NCBI GenBank assembly: GCA_964461025.1
Contig: CAYWSE010000011.1
Span: forward strand, 3,812 to 67,811
Length of the DNA: 64,000 nt
From: JAHBVL01 sp964461025
GTDB taxonomy: Bacteria > Chloroflexota > Chloroflexia > Thermomicrobiales > UBA6265
Reading direction: 5' to 3'
Shown here: piece after piece, positions 55,290 through 63,959 of the stretch
Position numbering within the stretch: position 1 is the first letter of the stretch
Layout of the letters: every line of letters begins with the position of its first letter
The notes under the pieces: generated by a model
Seen by the model: only the letters and a program-made list of their open reading frames with translations
Told to the model about the DNA's origin: nothing
Database searches by the model: none
Program-made: the position numbers and the translations under genes

Positions 55290-55317
55290 TATGATCCCCC
55301 AGCGCCTCGAAGCGCTG
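55290..55317 (+). promoter_or_regulatory. rpsD leader: -10 box and hairpin
   Basis: TATGAT (55290-55295) fits a -10 box. Immediately downstream CAGCGC (55300-55305) and GCGCTG (55312-55317) form a 6-bp hairpin, with a T-rich stretch following before the rpsD ATG. S4 regulates its own synthesis through leader structures in other bacteria, but nothing here matches a known S4 leader closely. The rest of the 281-nt gap upstream of rpsD shows nothing else. Confidence 0.35.
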
Positions 55318-55359
55318 TTTGTTGTGCTGCTTTTTCTTTCCCAATGGGGGCCTCAATAC

Positions 55360-55962
55360 ATGAATTTCACCGGAGCGAAAGTCAAGAAGTCGCGAGCGCT
55401 GGGTGTGGCATTGACGCCGAAGGCCGAGCGCATTATGAAGAAGCGGCCGAATCCTCCCGGTCAGGACAGCTCGAAGCAGCGCCGCCGGCGCAAGTCCGAT
55501 TACGGTGTCCAGTTGCTCGAGAAGCAGCGACTCCGCTTCCAATACAGTGTCGGCGAAAAGTACCTGCGGAAGACCTTCGAGCGAGCGTCCCGCATGCCGG
55601 GCGCCACTGGCGAGAATTTGATTGCCCTGCTGGAAACACGACTCGACGCCGTTGTCCTGCGTGCCGGGTTTGCGCCGACGATTTATGCGGCCCGCCAGTA
55701 TGTGACGCATGGCCACTTTCTGGTTAATGGCCAGCGCGCGACGATTCCTTCGCAGCGGCTGAAGCCAGGCGATGTCGTCTCGGTCAAGGAGCGGAGCCAG
55801 AAGATGGCGATCTTTACCGATCTGCGACCTTCAGGTTCCACTGTTCCCTATGTCGAAGCCGACGCTTCAACCGTGAACGCGCGCCTCATCAGTCTGCCGG
55901 AGCGCTCGGAGATTCCGGTGATCTGTGCAGAGCACCTCGTGGTCGAGTATTACTCTCGTTAG
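55360..55962 (+). CDS. rpsD: 30S ribosomal protein S4
   Basis: S4 is a primary binder of 16S rRNA, here 200 residues. After the N-terminal KKSRALGVALTPKAE segment come YGVQLLEKQRLRFQYSVGEKYLRKTF and an S4 RNA-binding domain (LDAVVLRAGFAPTIYAARQYVTHGHFLVNG region, residues ~93-155). ATG 55360 is chosen because upstream in-frame codons lack family similarity. The gene stands alone, outside any ribosomal protein operon. The usual zinc-ligand cysteines are absent. Confidence 0.97.
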   Translation: MNFTGAKVKKSRALGVALTPKAERIMKKRPNPPGQDSSKQRRRRKSDYGVQLLEKQRLRFQYSVGEKYLRKTFERASRMPGATGENLIALLETRLDAVVLRAGFAPTIYAARQYVTHGHFLVNGQRATIPSQRLKPGDVVSVKERSQKMAIFTDLRPSGSTVPYVEADASTVNARLISLPERSEIPVICAEHLVVEYYSR

Positions 55963-55995
55963 TCACGCTCGCGACTGACGTTTTCTATGAGTTTC

Positions 55996-56020
55996 CGGGT
56001 ACGGACATCGTCCGTGCCCG
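55996..56020 (+). terminator. Terminator after rpsD
   Basis: CGGGTACGGAC and GTCCGTGCCCG form an 11-bp stem with one G-T pair and a 3-nt loop, followed by TTTCGTTTCG. Confidence 0.75.
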
Positions 56021-56167
56021 TTTCGTTTCGGCGGCGGCGCATCTCACAAAATCAGCGCCCATGCGTTCTATCGCCTGCGGCTCTTGCATCCGTGGGCCGC
56101 GCTGAGGTCGTATGTATGGAACGTGCTTCGGACAAACACGATGGAAGCTCACGGAAAGGGTGAACGA

Positions 56168-57277
56168 TTGAGTCAACCGATACTTCTCGAAACACCACAA
56201 CAACACAATGGCCGCGTCCAGCCCGGTGAAGCATCGATCGGGGTGATTCGCAATCCAGCGCCAGGCAAACCGATTGCAATTACGGCCGAAGGTCTGGTCA
56301 AGACCTACAAGGTGGGCAAAACGACGGTCAAAGCACTTGACGGGCTCGATCTCACTGTCGAAGAAGGGACAGTCCTCGGTCTTCTCGGTCCCAATGGAGC
56401 CGGTAAGACGACAACTGTGCGCATCCTTGCCACATTGTTGCGTCCAGACGCCGGCAGGGCGACGGTCGGCGGTTTTGATGTTGTCAGCCAGGCCGATGAA
56501 GTGCGCAACATTCTGGGACTTTCCGGTCAGTACGCAGCAGTCGACGAGCATCTTACTGGCCGCGAGAACCTCTACATGTTCAGCCGGCTCTACCAGCTCG
56601 GCAGGGATCAGGCGAAGCGACGGGCCGACGAACTCCTCGAGCAATTCCATCTCACAGATGCCGCCGACCGCGTCGTCAAGACCTATTCCGGCGGTATGCG
56701 GCGACGCCTCGACCTGGCCGGAGCGCTCGCGGGCCGGCCAAGACTGCTGATCCTTGATGAGCCGACGACAGGTCTCGATCCACGCAGCCGGTTGGCAATG
56801 TGGCAGGCGATTCGCGAGCGCGTCAAAGAGGGAACAACGTTGCTCCTGACCACCCAGTACCTGGAGGAAGCCGACGAGCTCGCTCACAGCATCGCCGTTG
56901 TCGATCATGGCCGAATCATTGCCCGGGGCACCGCTGACGAGCTGAAGTCCGACATTGGTGGCGAGCGCATCGAAGTCGTCGTTCGCGCCGTCGAACAGAT
57001 TCAGGAAGCACGGTCTATCCTCGGCGACGGTCATTCCGATGATGAGCTGACGCTCGACTTGCACACGCGTAGAATCACGGCTCCTTCCACCGGTGGCGCG
57101 CAGCGACTCGCCGAAGTCATCCGCAGTCTCGATGAAGCGGGGATCGAAATTGACGACATCGGATTGCGGCGCCCGACGCTCGACGACGTCTTTTTGACGC
57201 TCACCGGCCATTCAGCTGAGAGCCCCGAGGGTCTGTCAGAAAATGGTTCGGTCGACATGACAGGAGGCGCCGGATGA
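56168..57277 (+). CDS. ABC transporter ATP-binding protein, DrrA type
   Basis: This is the nucleotide-binding subunit of an ABC-2 exporter. Walker A GPNGAGKTTT, signature YSGGMRRRLD and Walker B LLILDEPTTGLDPRSR are present, followed by the DrrA-type C-terminal extension (GIEIDDIGLRRPTLDDVFLTLTGH). A TTG at 56168 has a GGAAAGGG ribosome-binding site. ATG 56141 and ATG 56084 are in frame but without one. DrrA relatives export antibiotics, lipids or glycolipids; the substrate is unknown. It is coupled to the permease gene by ATGA overlap. Confidence 0.93.
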   Translation: MSQPILLETPQQHNGRVQPGEASIGVIRNPAPGKPIAITAEGLVKTYKVGKTTVKALDGLDLTVEEGTVLGLLGPNGAGKTTTVRILATLLRPDAGRATVGGFDVVSQADEVRNILGLSGQYAAVDEHLTGRENLYMFSRLYQLGRDQAKRRADELLEQFHLTDAADRVVKTYSGGMRRRLDLAGALAGRPRLLILDEPTTGLDPRSRLAMWQAIRERVKEGTTLLLTTQYLEEADELAHSIAVVDHGRIIARGTADELKSDIGGERIEVVVRAVEQIQEARSILGDGHSDDELTLDLHTRRITAPSTGGAQRLAEVIRSLDEAGIEIDDIGLRRPTLDDVFLTLTGHSAESPEGLSENGSVDMTGGAG

Positions 57278-58098
57278 GCGCAATCGAATCTGGTCAGCAG
57301 ATTGGCCAGTTCCAGCAAGCGGTGAATGATGGACTCGTGGTTGCATGGAGAAACCTGAAGCGCGTTCCACGGATTCCCGAACTCGCGATATTCGCCATCA
57401 TCCAGTCGGTGATGTTCGTGCTGCTCTTCGCGTTCGTTTTTGGCGGGGCGATTCCGTTGCCGGATGGAGGATCGTATCGCGAGTTTCTGATGCCGGGCAT
57501 TTTCGCGCAGACCGTCTGTTTTGCTTCGGCAGTCACCACAATTGGCGTCACGGAGGACGTGAAGAAGGGCATCATGGACCGGTTTCGGTCGCTGCCGATG
57601 GCGCGATCGGCCGTCTTGACAGGTCGTGCGGCGTTTGACCTGGTCTACAACGCCTTCATCGTCGCTGTCCTGATGATCACCGGTGTGGCTGTTGGCTGGA
57701 GAGTCCACGGGACGGTACCCGAGTTTTTCGCCGGAGTTGGTCTCCTGCTCCTCTTTACGTTCGCCATGTCGTGGGTCGGCATCTGGATGGGTCTTTCGAT
57801 GAAGTCCGTCGAAACAGCGCAGCAGATGGGATTCATCATCATCTTCCCGCTGACATTCGTCTCAAGTGTTTTTGTGCCGCCAGAAACGATGCCGAGCTGG
57901 CTGCAGCCTGTTGCTGAGTGGAATCCGGTGAGCACCCTCTCCGCCGCAACGCGTGAACTCTGGGGCAATCCGAATCCGTATGGATCGGGCGGTTTTCCGT
58001 CCGAGCATCCAGCGCTGCTGACCGTGATCTGGGTCGTGGTCATCGTGGCGATTTTCGCGCCGCTGGCGGTGCGAAAGTTCAATTCGCTGAGCAACTAG
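57274..58098 (+). CDS. ABC-2 type permease, DrrB type
   Basis: This 274-residue membrane protein has six predicted helices. It contains FGGAIPLPDGGSYREFLMPGIFAQTV and SVFVPPETMPSWLQPVAEWNPVS, features of the ABC-2 DrrB family. The start overlaps the ATPase stop by 4 nt. Together they form a complete exporter. Confidence 0.93.
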   Translation: MSAIESGQQIGQFQQAVNDGLVVAWRNLKRVPRIPELAIFAIIQSVMFVLLFAFVFGGAIPLPDGGSYREFLMPGIFAQTVCFASAVTTIGVTEDVKKGIMDRFRSLPMARSAVLTGRAAFDLVYNAFIVAVLMITGVAVGWRVHGTVPEFFAGVGLLLLFTFAMSWVGIWMGLSMKSVETAQQMGFIIIFPLTFVSSVFVPPETMPSWLQPVAEWNPVSTLSAATRELWGNPNPYGSGGFPSEHPALLTVIWVVVIVAIFAPLAVRKFNSLSN

Positions 58099-58104
58099 CC
58101 CACT

Positions 58105-58137
58105 GACAAGGGACCGGCTGGTTGCCGGTCCCTTGTC
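58105..58137 (+). terminator. Terminator after the ABC exporter
   Basis: GACAAGGGACCGGC and GCCGGTCCCTTGTC form a perfect 14-bp stem with a 5-nt loop between two convergent genes. No long T-tract follows on either strand, but the position and strength fit a shared terminator. Confidence 0.75.
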
Positions 58138-58150
58138 CTGCAATCAGTTC

Positions 58151-58672
58151 CTATTTCTGCAGCGCTCTCTGTAGAAGTCCCGTGCTGTAGAACTCGTACG
58201 ATGCCGCTTTGTCCGGCACATCGACGAGATGAACGGTGAAACGGCACGGCACGCCGTTGTCAGGCAGGTTGTCCGCGAAGAAGCCGCTATATGCTTCCGC
58301 GTATGCCGTCCTCAACCGGTCCTGCTCGGCAGCGAAACCCGCAGGGTCGACGAGCGGATTCGGGCTCTTCGGTTGGCAGCCGAACGCGTGGACTTCGATG
58401 AAGTCGATATCGCTAAGCGAGCCGCAGATCTCCGCGTCCCGCAACCATTTCTCCCAGCACCGGAAGACGAGCGGGATTTCGCGGTGCGGGTCCATGGTGA
58501 CCAGCTCGTCCAGCTCCAGCACCGACTTCGCTGAATAGCCGCCGGTCAGTCCGGCGAAGTAGATTTTCAGGTCTCCATCCGGCTGTTCTTCGGTGACGAG
58601 CGCAGAGAGCACGGGCCGGTCGCCGTGATAGTAATAGGTCAACTTGCCTCGTTTCTTCACATTGAACGACAT
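58151..58672 (-). CDS. Conserved-looking protein of unknown function
   Basis: ATG 58672 with GGAGG upstream opens a 173-residue soluble protein, without signal peptide or membrane segment. It begins SFNVKKRGKLTYYYHGDRPVLSALV, is rich in aromatic and charged residues, and includes FRCWEKWLRDAEICGS and CRFTVHLVDVPDKAASYEF. I recognise no domain. It is divergent from the metallophosphoesterase gene (60-nt shared promoter region) and convergent with the ABC exporter. Confidence 0.75.
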   Translation of the reverse strand: MSFNVKKRGKLTYYYHGDRPVLSALVTEEQPDGDLKIYFAGLTGGYSAKSVLELDELVTMDPHREIPLVFRCWEKWLRDAEICGSLSDIDFIEVHAFGCQPKSPNPLVDPAGFAAEQDRLRTAYAEAYSGFFADNLPDNGVPCRFTVHLVDVPDKAASYEFYSTGLLQRALQK

Positions 58673-58732
58673 TGGTCCTCCGTTCCTGAGAGGGATCGCT
58701 CCCCCTGACACATCCGCTGTCTATAGCATAGG

Positions 58733-60841
58733 ATGCCGGGAAAGACGCGTGCGGCTCCCTGTTTGGAAGTACATGAAATCAGAAGGGTTGATCAAGTGGT
58801 TTTGACGCACGAAGGAAAGGCGATCTGGAATCTCGACCTCCTTGCGCCGGCAACGACGCAACTGCTTGTGGTCACCGATACTCACTTCATCCTGCCAGAT
58901 AATGCGCAGTCATCGGAGTGGAATGCTGTACGCGAATTTCCAACTCGCACGACGCGAGCGCTCCAGCTTGCCGCCGGCTTGCCTCGCGACGCGGCAATTC
59001 ACCTGGGCGACATCAGTCATGAGTATCCAGAAACCGGACGCGCCGAAATCGCTCAACAGGGCGCGCTCGATCAGTTCTCCTCGCTTGGACTTGCGTTTCT
59101 CCAGGCTGCAGGAAACATGGACATTGGGGACAAACCCGACCCTACCAGCCCGGCGCAATGGGTCACGCCGGAAACGCTTAATGGCTGGCATCAGCAATGT
59201 GGACGCTCATGGCATGGATTTGACGTCGGCCCCTTTCACGGTGTGGTGCTCAACACGCAAATCATGAATGGTCCCCTCCCCGAGGCCGAGGAGCAGCGAG
59301 TCTGGTTGGAACGCGAACTGGAATCGCATGCGGGTAAGCGGCTTCTCTTCTTTCTGCACATGCCGATCTTTTATGTCGATCGTCACGAGCAGTCTTTTGG
59401 CTTCTACAACAGTCTCGATGAACCGGCCCGCAGCTGGTTGCTTGGTCTGATCGAGCAGTACGGCGTCGAATACGTCTTCACCGGTCACACGCACACTGTC
59501 CAGGTGAACCGCCATGGGAATGCAAGATTGTGGACCTGTCCCTCGACCGCGACTTCCCGGGCCGGACTGGCCGAGGCGTATGCCGTCGTCGGTCCCGACC
59601 GCGGCCGGGGAGACATCGATAAGCTCGGTTTCTTCCTTGTCCGCGACACAGATCACGGCATGAGCGTGCACCTGGTCCGCACCGGGAGGGGTACCCCGGC
59701 CCTCGATCGTTTCGATCCACGGTCGCTGGTGATGACCCGTACATCGCGAGACTTGCCAAATGGCCGGATCGGCATCAACCTGACGCACCCACTCGGGCAT
59801 GCGAATCCTGGACCGGTGATCTGGCCGTCGATCGTGCGACAACCCGTGCGTGACGACTTCCGCCTGATGTCGGTGCTCGAATCAGGATGCCGATTTCTAC
59901 GCGTTCCGGCATCCGATCTCCGGACGGCGGGCGAATCGGAGCGCCTGACGTTGCTGCGTGAGGAGTCGGTCCACATCGAACCGTATTGGCTCTGGAGCGA
60001 ACGGGTCGATCTCGTAGCCGAAACGGCGCCGTTTGCAGGGGACGTCGACCTCGTCGAGGTGGTGCTGCCTGGCGCAACTCTGCCTGCTGAACCTCTCATT
60101 TCGCAGATCAGAACACTTCGCGACCGCGGGATGGAGGTCAAGCTGACGACGGCGCTCGTCGATGATGGGTCGTCCGGTCAGTACCACCAGCGCACGCGCA
60201 TCGGGTACGGCGCCGACGAGTTGAGTGCCCTCGATAAAGCGCTTCAACGCCATGACATCACGGTCGATCACATCGCCTGCCGTCTCGATCTTTCCCGGCC
60301 GTTGCTTCAGCAGATCACAGGGGTCAAAACTGGCGCTCTCGCTTCGATTGGTGCAGTTGACTGGTACATCGACTTCGTGAGCCTCGACGATGCGGAAAAC
60401 GCCAGGCTGATTGCCGAAGCGGCGGTGCTCGTCGCAGCGCAGTCGGGCGCGCGTCTTGTCGTCGGGCCGCATGTCGATTTCGATCGCAGCATGGACGAAA
60501 CCCACGGATTGATCGATCGCCTCTCCAATCCATCCAGGGCGTACATCGTCCTGAAAATGCTCAACAGCCTTCTGTTCGGCACATCCGACGTACTATCGGC
60601 GTTGTCTGGCGATCCGATTGGGGTTCAAGCGGATGGTTGGTCGCTCGTGCTGGTCGCCGGCCTGGCGGATGGGACCGCCCCCTTTGCCAGGTCGGTCGAT
60701 GACGACTTTGCCGACGCGAACGTGGTGACGGTGTTCGATCTGGCCGCGCAGCTCTCACGCGTTGCAGGTTCGCAGCAAGAGTTGGTGGACGCATTGAATA
60801 AGCTTCAAGGTCCAGGTGCGATTGTCCGGCGGCAGACCTGA
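58733..60841 (+). CDS. Two-domain metallophosphoesterase with unassigned C-terminal domain
   Basis: The 702-residue protein starts with a calcineurin-like domain: TDTH (Asp49-His51), HLGD (Asp93), AGNMD (Asn128), LHMP (His209) and GHTH (252-254). The usual GNH[DE] motif reads GNMD, so the catalytic His is Met129, although the metal-binding Asn is kept. Residues from about 330 on form a second domain with repeating beta-alpha elements, perhaps a barrel, that I cannot assign. No signal peptide is present. Hydrolysis of a phosphoester is likely impaired or unusual (inference). Confidence 0.8.
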   Translation: MPGKTRAAPCLEVHEIRRVDQVVLTHEGKAIWNLDLLAPATTQLLVVTDTHFILPDNAQSSEWNAVREFPTRTTRALQLAAGLPRDAAIHLGDISHEYPETGRAEIAQQGALDQFSSLGLAFLQAAGNMDIGDKPDPTSPAQWVTPETLNGWHQQCGRSWHGFDVGPFHGVVLNTQIMNGPLPEAEEQRVWLERELESHAGKRLLFFLHMPIFYVDRHEQSFGFYNSLDEPARSWLLGLIEQYGVEYVFTGHTHTVQVNRHGNARLWTCPSTATSRAGLAEAYAVVGPDRGRGDIDKLGFFLVRDTDHGMSVHLVRTGRGTPALDRFDPRSLVMTRTSRDLPNGRIGINLTHPLGHANPGPVIWPSIVRQPVRDDFRLMSVLESGCRFLRVPASDLRTAGESERLTLLREESVHIEPYWLWSERVDLVAETAPFAGDVDLVEVVLPGATLPAEPLISQIRTLRDRGMEVKLTTALVDDGSSGQYHQRTRIGYGADELSALDKALQRHDITVDHIACRLDLSRPLLQQITGVKTGALASIGAVDWYIDFVSLDDAENARLIAEAAVLVAAQSGARLVVGPHVDFDRSMDETHGLIDRLSNPSRAYIVLKMLNSLLFGTSDVLSALSGDPIGVQADGWSLVLVAGLADGTAPFARSVDDDFADANVVTVFDLAAQLSRVAGSQQELVDALNKLQGPGAIVRRQT

Positions 60842-60849
60842 CAGGGTCG

Positions 60850-60949
60850 TACAATCGCACCGACGAGCAACCTCGTTGCCCCGGCGAGCGAAGCCGGGAG
60901 CGTAGCGCCCTCTGAGGCGCCTTCAACGAAAAAACGACAGGACATTTTC
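60850..60949 (+). promoter_or_regulatory. Structured argG leader
   Basis: A -10-like TACAAT (60850-60855) is followed by three successive hairpins: ACGAG/CTCGT (60863-60876), CCCGGC/GCCGGG (60880-60898) and GCGCC/GGCGC (60905-60920). They end about 29 nt before the argG start. The leader lacks T-box or ARG-box sequences that I recognise. It may regulate argG or include a terminator for the upstream gene. Confidence 0.45.
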
Positions 60950-62296
60950 GTGGGCAATATTCTGCAAACGCTCCCCGTCGGCGAGAAGGTCGGCATCGCG
61001 TTTTCCGGTGGACTCGATACCAGCGCAGCGCTGACCTGGATGAAAGAAAAAGGCGCTCTTCCGTACGCCTATACCGCGAATCTCGGACAGCCAGACGAAG
61101 CGAACTACGAAGATATCCCCCGGCGCGCCATGGAGTATGGCGCTGAGGACGCCAGGCTGGTCGACTGTCGCGCCCAGCTCGTCGCTGAAGGACTGACGGC
61201 GCTGCAGTGCGGTGCATTTCACATCTCGACGGCCAGCGTCCCCTACTTCAACACCACACCGCTGGGTCGCGCCGTGACGGGAACCATTCTCGTCGCGGCG
61301 ATGAAAGAAGACGACGTCAACATCTGGGGTGACGGAAGCACCTACAAGGGAAACGACATCGAGCGGTTTTATCGATATGGACTACTGGTCAATCCTGAGC
61401 TGAAGATTTACAAACCATGGCTCGATCAACGATTTATCGATGAGCTCGGCGGCCGGGCCGAGATGTCGGCGTACATGGCGGCAGCCGGACTCGAGTACCG
61501 GATGTCTGCCGAGAAAGCCTATTCCACCGACTCGAACATGCTTGGCGCAACCCACGAGGCAAAAGATCTGGAGCGACTGAACACGAGCATCACGATCGTC
61601 AATCCGATCATGGGGGTGGCGTTCTGGCGCGATGACCTGCCGGTCGCGTACGAAGAGGTGACGGTGAGCTTCGAAGATGGTCTGCCGGTGGCGATCAACG
61701 GTGAATCGTTTGCCGATCAGGTCGCACTGATGGCTAGGGCGAATGAGATCGGCGGCAGGCACGGTCTGGGCATGAGCGATCAGATCGAAAACCGCATCAT
61801 CGAATCCAAGAGTCGCGGCATCTATGAGGCGCCAGGCATGGCCCTGCTCTACATTGCTTACGAGCGACTGATCACCGGCATTCATAACGAGAACACGATC
61901 GAACAGTATCGGGAGAGTGGTCGCCGTCTGGGCAGGCTGCTGTACGAGGGCCGGTGGTTCGATCCACAGGCATTCATGTTGCGGGAGTCGCTGCAGCGCT
62001 GGGTTGCGGCATTGGTTACCGGAGAGGTGACGATTGGTCTGCGACGGGGCAATGACTACTCGATCTTGAGCACTGAGTCTCCCAACCTGACCTACGATCC
62101 GGCACGGCTGACCATGGAGAAAGGCGAAGCGACCTTCACTCCCCAGGACCGCATCGGCCAGCTGACAATGCGCAACAACGACATCACCGATACGCGTGAA
62201 AAGCTCGTCGCGTATGTTGGCTCGGGGCTGCTTTCGATGTCAGATTCGGCTGCAGTTCCACAGCTTCAGGCGCCCTACACACCGACAGAAGACTGA
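60950..62296 (+). CDS. argG: Argininosuccinate synthase (long E. coli-type form)
   Basis: ArgG joins citrulline and aspartate to argininosuccinate with ATP. The 448 residues and FSGGLDTSAALTWMKEKGA near the start match the long type found in E. coli rather than the ~400-aa common type. STAS, GRAVTGTI and the late FTPQDRIGQLTMRNNDITDTREKL segment support it. The start is GTG 60950, preceded by AGGA. No argH is adjacent. It could return citrulline made by ArcA to arginine. Confidence 0.96.
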   Translation: MGNILQTLPVGEKVGIAFSGGLDTSAALTWMKEKGALPYAYTANLGQPDEANYEDIPRRAMEYGAEDARLVDCRAQLVAEGLTALQCGAFHISTASVPYFNTTPLGRAVTGTILVAAMKEDDVNIWGDGSTYKGNDIERFYRYGLLVNPELKIYKPWLDQRFIDELGGRAEMSAYMAAAGLEYRMSAEKAYSTDSNMLGATHEAKDLERLNTSITIVNPIMGVAFWRDDLPVAYEEVTVSFEDGLPVAINGESFADQVALMARANEIGGRHGLGMSDQIENRIIESKSRGIYEAPGMALLYIAYERLITGIHNENTIEQYRESGRRLGRLLYEGRWFDPQAFMLRESLQRWVAALVTGEVTIGLRRGNDYSILSTESPNLTYDPARLTMEKGEATFTPQDRIGQLTMRNNDITDTREKLVAYVGSGLLSMSDSAAVPQLQAPYTPTED

Positions 62297-62314
62297 CTCA
62301 GCGTTGAACATGAA

Positions 62315-62342
62315 ACGACCGCGCGACTGATCGCGCGGTCGT
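62315..62342 (+). terminator. Terminator after argG
   Basis: ACGACCGCGCGA and TCGCGCGGTCGT form a 12-bp stem with a CTGA loop, followed by TCTGTTGTCTT. Confidence 0.85.
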
Positions 62343-62368
62343 TCTGTTGTCTTGCTATCCGATGCGGA

Positions 62369-63703
62369 TCAGACGGGAGACGTCTGAATCACGAATGGAT
62401 GCGGGGTCTCCGTGCGATTGCCGGTGAATGTCAGCACCCCGGTCTCCTGATCGATGGAGAACTGCGTGACCGAGCTGTCGTCATAATTTGCCGAATAGAG
62501 AAATGCGCCGGAGGCGTCAAAGGCAAAGCTCCACGGCACGGCGATCTCGTCGATCGTGTGACCGATCAACGTGAGCAGACCGGTTTCCTGGTCGATCAGG
62601 AAGCCAACGATCGCGTCACCTTCCGGCGTCGTCGAATCGGGTTGACCGCGGTTCGAGTTGTAGAGGAACTTGCCGGACGGGTGAATCAGAATCTCGGCGG
62701 TGCTCTTCGTGCCTTCGAAAGGATCAACAACGGTCGAGATCGTCTGCAACGAGGTCCCGAGCGTGCCGGTCGCCATGTCATATTCCCAAACGTCGATCGT
62801 GGCGTCGAGCTCGTTCACGGCATACATCAGCGTACCAGCGTCGTTGAAGGCGACGTGGCGCGGACCAGCGCCGGGTGCAGAGGAGGCACGACTGACGACG
62901 GACAGAGCGCCGGTTTCCCCATCGAGCGCAAAGATCAGCACCTCGTCGGTGCCAAGATCGGCCCCTGCCAGATGATTGCCGGATGGATCGAACACCGCGG
63001 CATGCGGGTGCGAGCGGTCCTGCCGGGCTTCGTTCGGTCCTGAACCTTCCTGAACGACCTCGCTGACAACCTCGCCCACCGAGCCATCCTCGTTAATCGG
63101 CAGCACAGTGAAGTTGTCACCGGTGTAGTTCGCGACCACGAGCCACCGGCCCGTCGGGTCGACTGCTGGTTGCGCCGCCACTCCGCCACCAGACGATACC
63201 CGGTTGATGAACGTCAGCATGCCAGTGGCGGGATCGCGCGCCCAGGCCTCGACTGAACCGGTCGTGCCGCCTTCGTAGTCGCCGATCACGTTGACCGCGT
63301 AGAGGACATTGCCGGAAGGATGGAAGTCGAAGAAAAATGCATTGTCGCTCGGCACCGTTTGCACCAAGGACAGCGCGCCGGAAGCTGGATCGATCGCAAA
63401 AACAGAGATGCCGACAGCGTCCGCCGCCACTCCTTCGCTGATCGCGGTTCTGCTGTCGGCGCCGACATACGCGAATTGGACCGGCCCTGCGGTTGGCGAG
63501 GCGACGGCAGCAGGGCTCGCTGGCGCAACCGGCGCTTCAGGATCGGGAGAAGCCACTGGCGAGGAGTCCTGCGCAGAGGCGGTGAAAAACGTTCGCCCTC
63601 CCAGGGTCGCAGCCAGCGAACCAGCGGCAGCCGTTTTCAGCATCCACCTCCTGTCAACACTTGTTCTGGATCCAGCCGATGGTTGATTGATCTTGTCCAC
63701 CAC
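62369..63703 (-). CDS. Lactonase-fold (7-bladed propeller) protein, exported
   Basis: GTG 63703 behind AAAGGAG gives 444 residues. A Tat-like signal (DRRWMLKTAAAGSLAATLGG) ends near TASAQ, and an Ala/Pro/Ser-rich linker follows. The rest has repeated blades of the form FDPSGNHL, IHPSGKFLY, FDASGAFLYSANY and ETGALSVV, typical of 6-phosphogluconolactonase-like propellers. The exported location argues against a pentose-phosphate role. Convergent with argG. Confidence 0.87.
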   Translation of the reverse strand: MVDKINQPSAGSRTSVDRRWMLKTAAAGSLAATLGGRTFFTASAQDSSPVASPDPEAPVAPASPAAVASPTAGPVQFAYVGADSRTAISEGVAADAVGISVFAIDPASGALSLVQTVPSDNAFFFDFHPSGNVLYAVNVIGDYEGGTTGSVEAWARDPATGMLTFINRVSSGGGVAAQPAVDPTGRWLVVANYTGDNFTVLPINEDGSVGEVVSEVVQEGSGPNEARQDRSHPHAAVFDPSGNHLAGADLGTDEVLIFALDGETGALSVVSRASSAPGAGPRHVAFNDAGTLMYAVNELDATIDVWEYDMATGTLGTSLQTISTVVDPFEGTKSTAEILIHPSGKFLYNSNRGQPDSTTPEGDAIVGFLIDQETGLLTLIGHTIDEIAVPWSFAFDASGAFLYSANYDDSSVTQFSIDQETGVLTFTGNRTETPHPFVIQTSPV

Positions 63704-63849
63704 GATCAATGCTCCTTTCAGGTCCCTTCGGAACCAACTCTGCCCACCACTGGAGTCGCCAGACGGCGATTCCACCAGGCAGAGTCATTGTATGACCAGA
63801 TGCAAGTCACAACCTGCGTTGCCAAATTGTCGGGAGTTTCGCCGCGGAC

Positions 63850-63959
63850 AAGCGAGGCAGGCCTCGTCGCTGCACGAAATCGATGTAGCGGAAACGCCTG
63901 CGTTGCGCGATGACCCAGGGGCGGCGGCGAATGAACGAGGCAGTCCCCGCCGCCACATG
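63850..63959. repeat. Dispersed palindromic repeat, copies 2 and 3
   Basis: AGCGAGGCAGGCCTCG (63851-63866), ATGTAGCGG (63883-63891), AACGCCTGCGTTGC (63893-63906) and a diverged GAACGAGGCAGTCCCCGCCG (63933-63952) repeat the modules seen at 17849-17915, in a longer array. The right edge of the window (to 64000) shows no gene. Confidence 0.7.
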
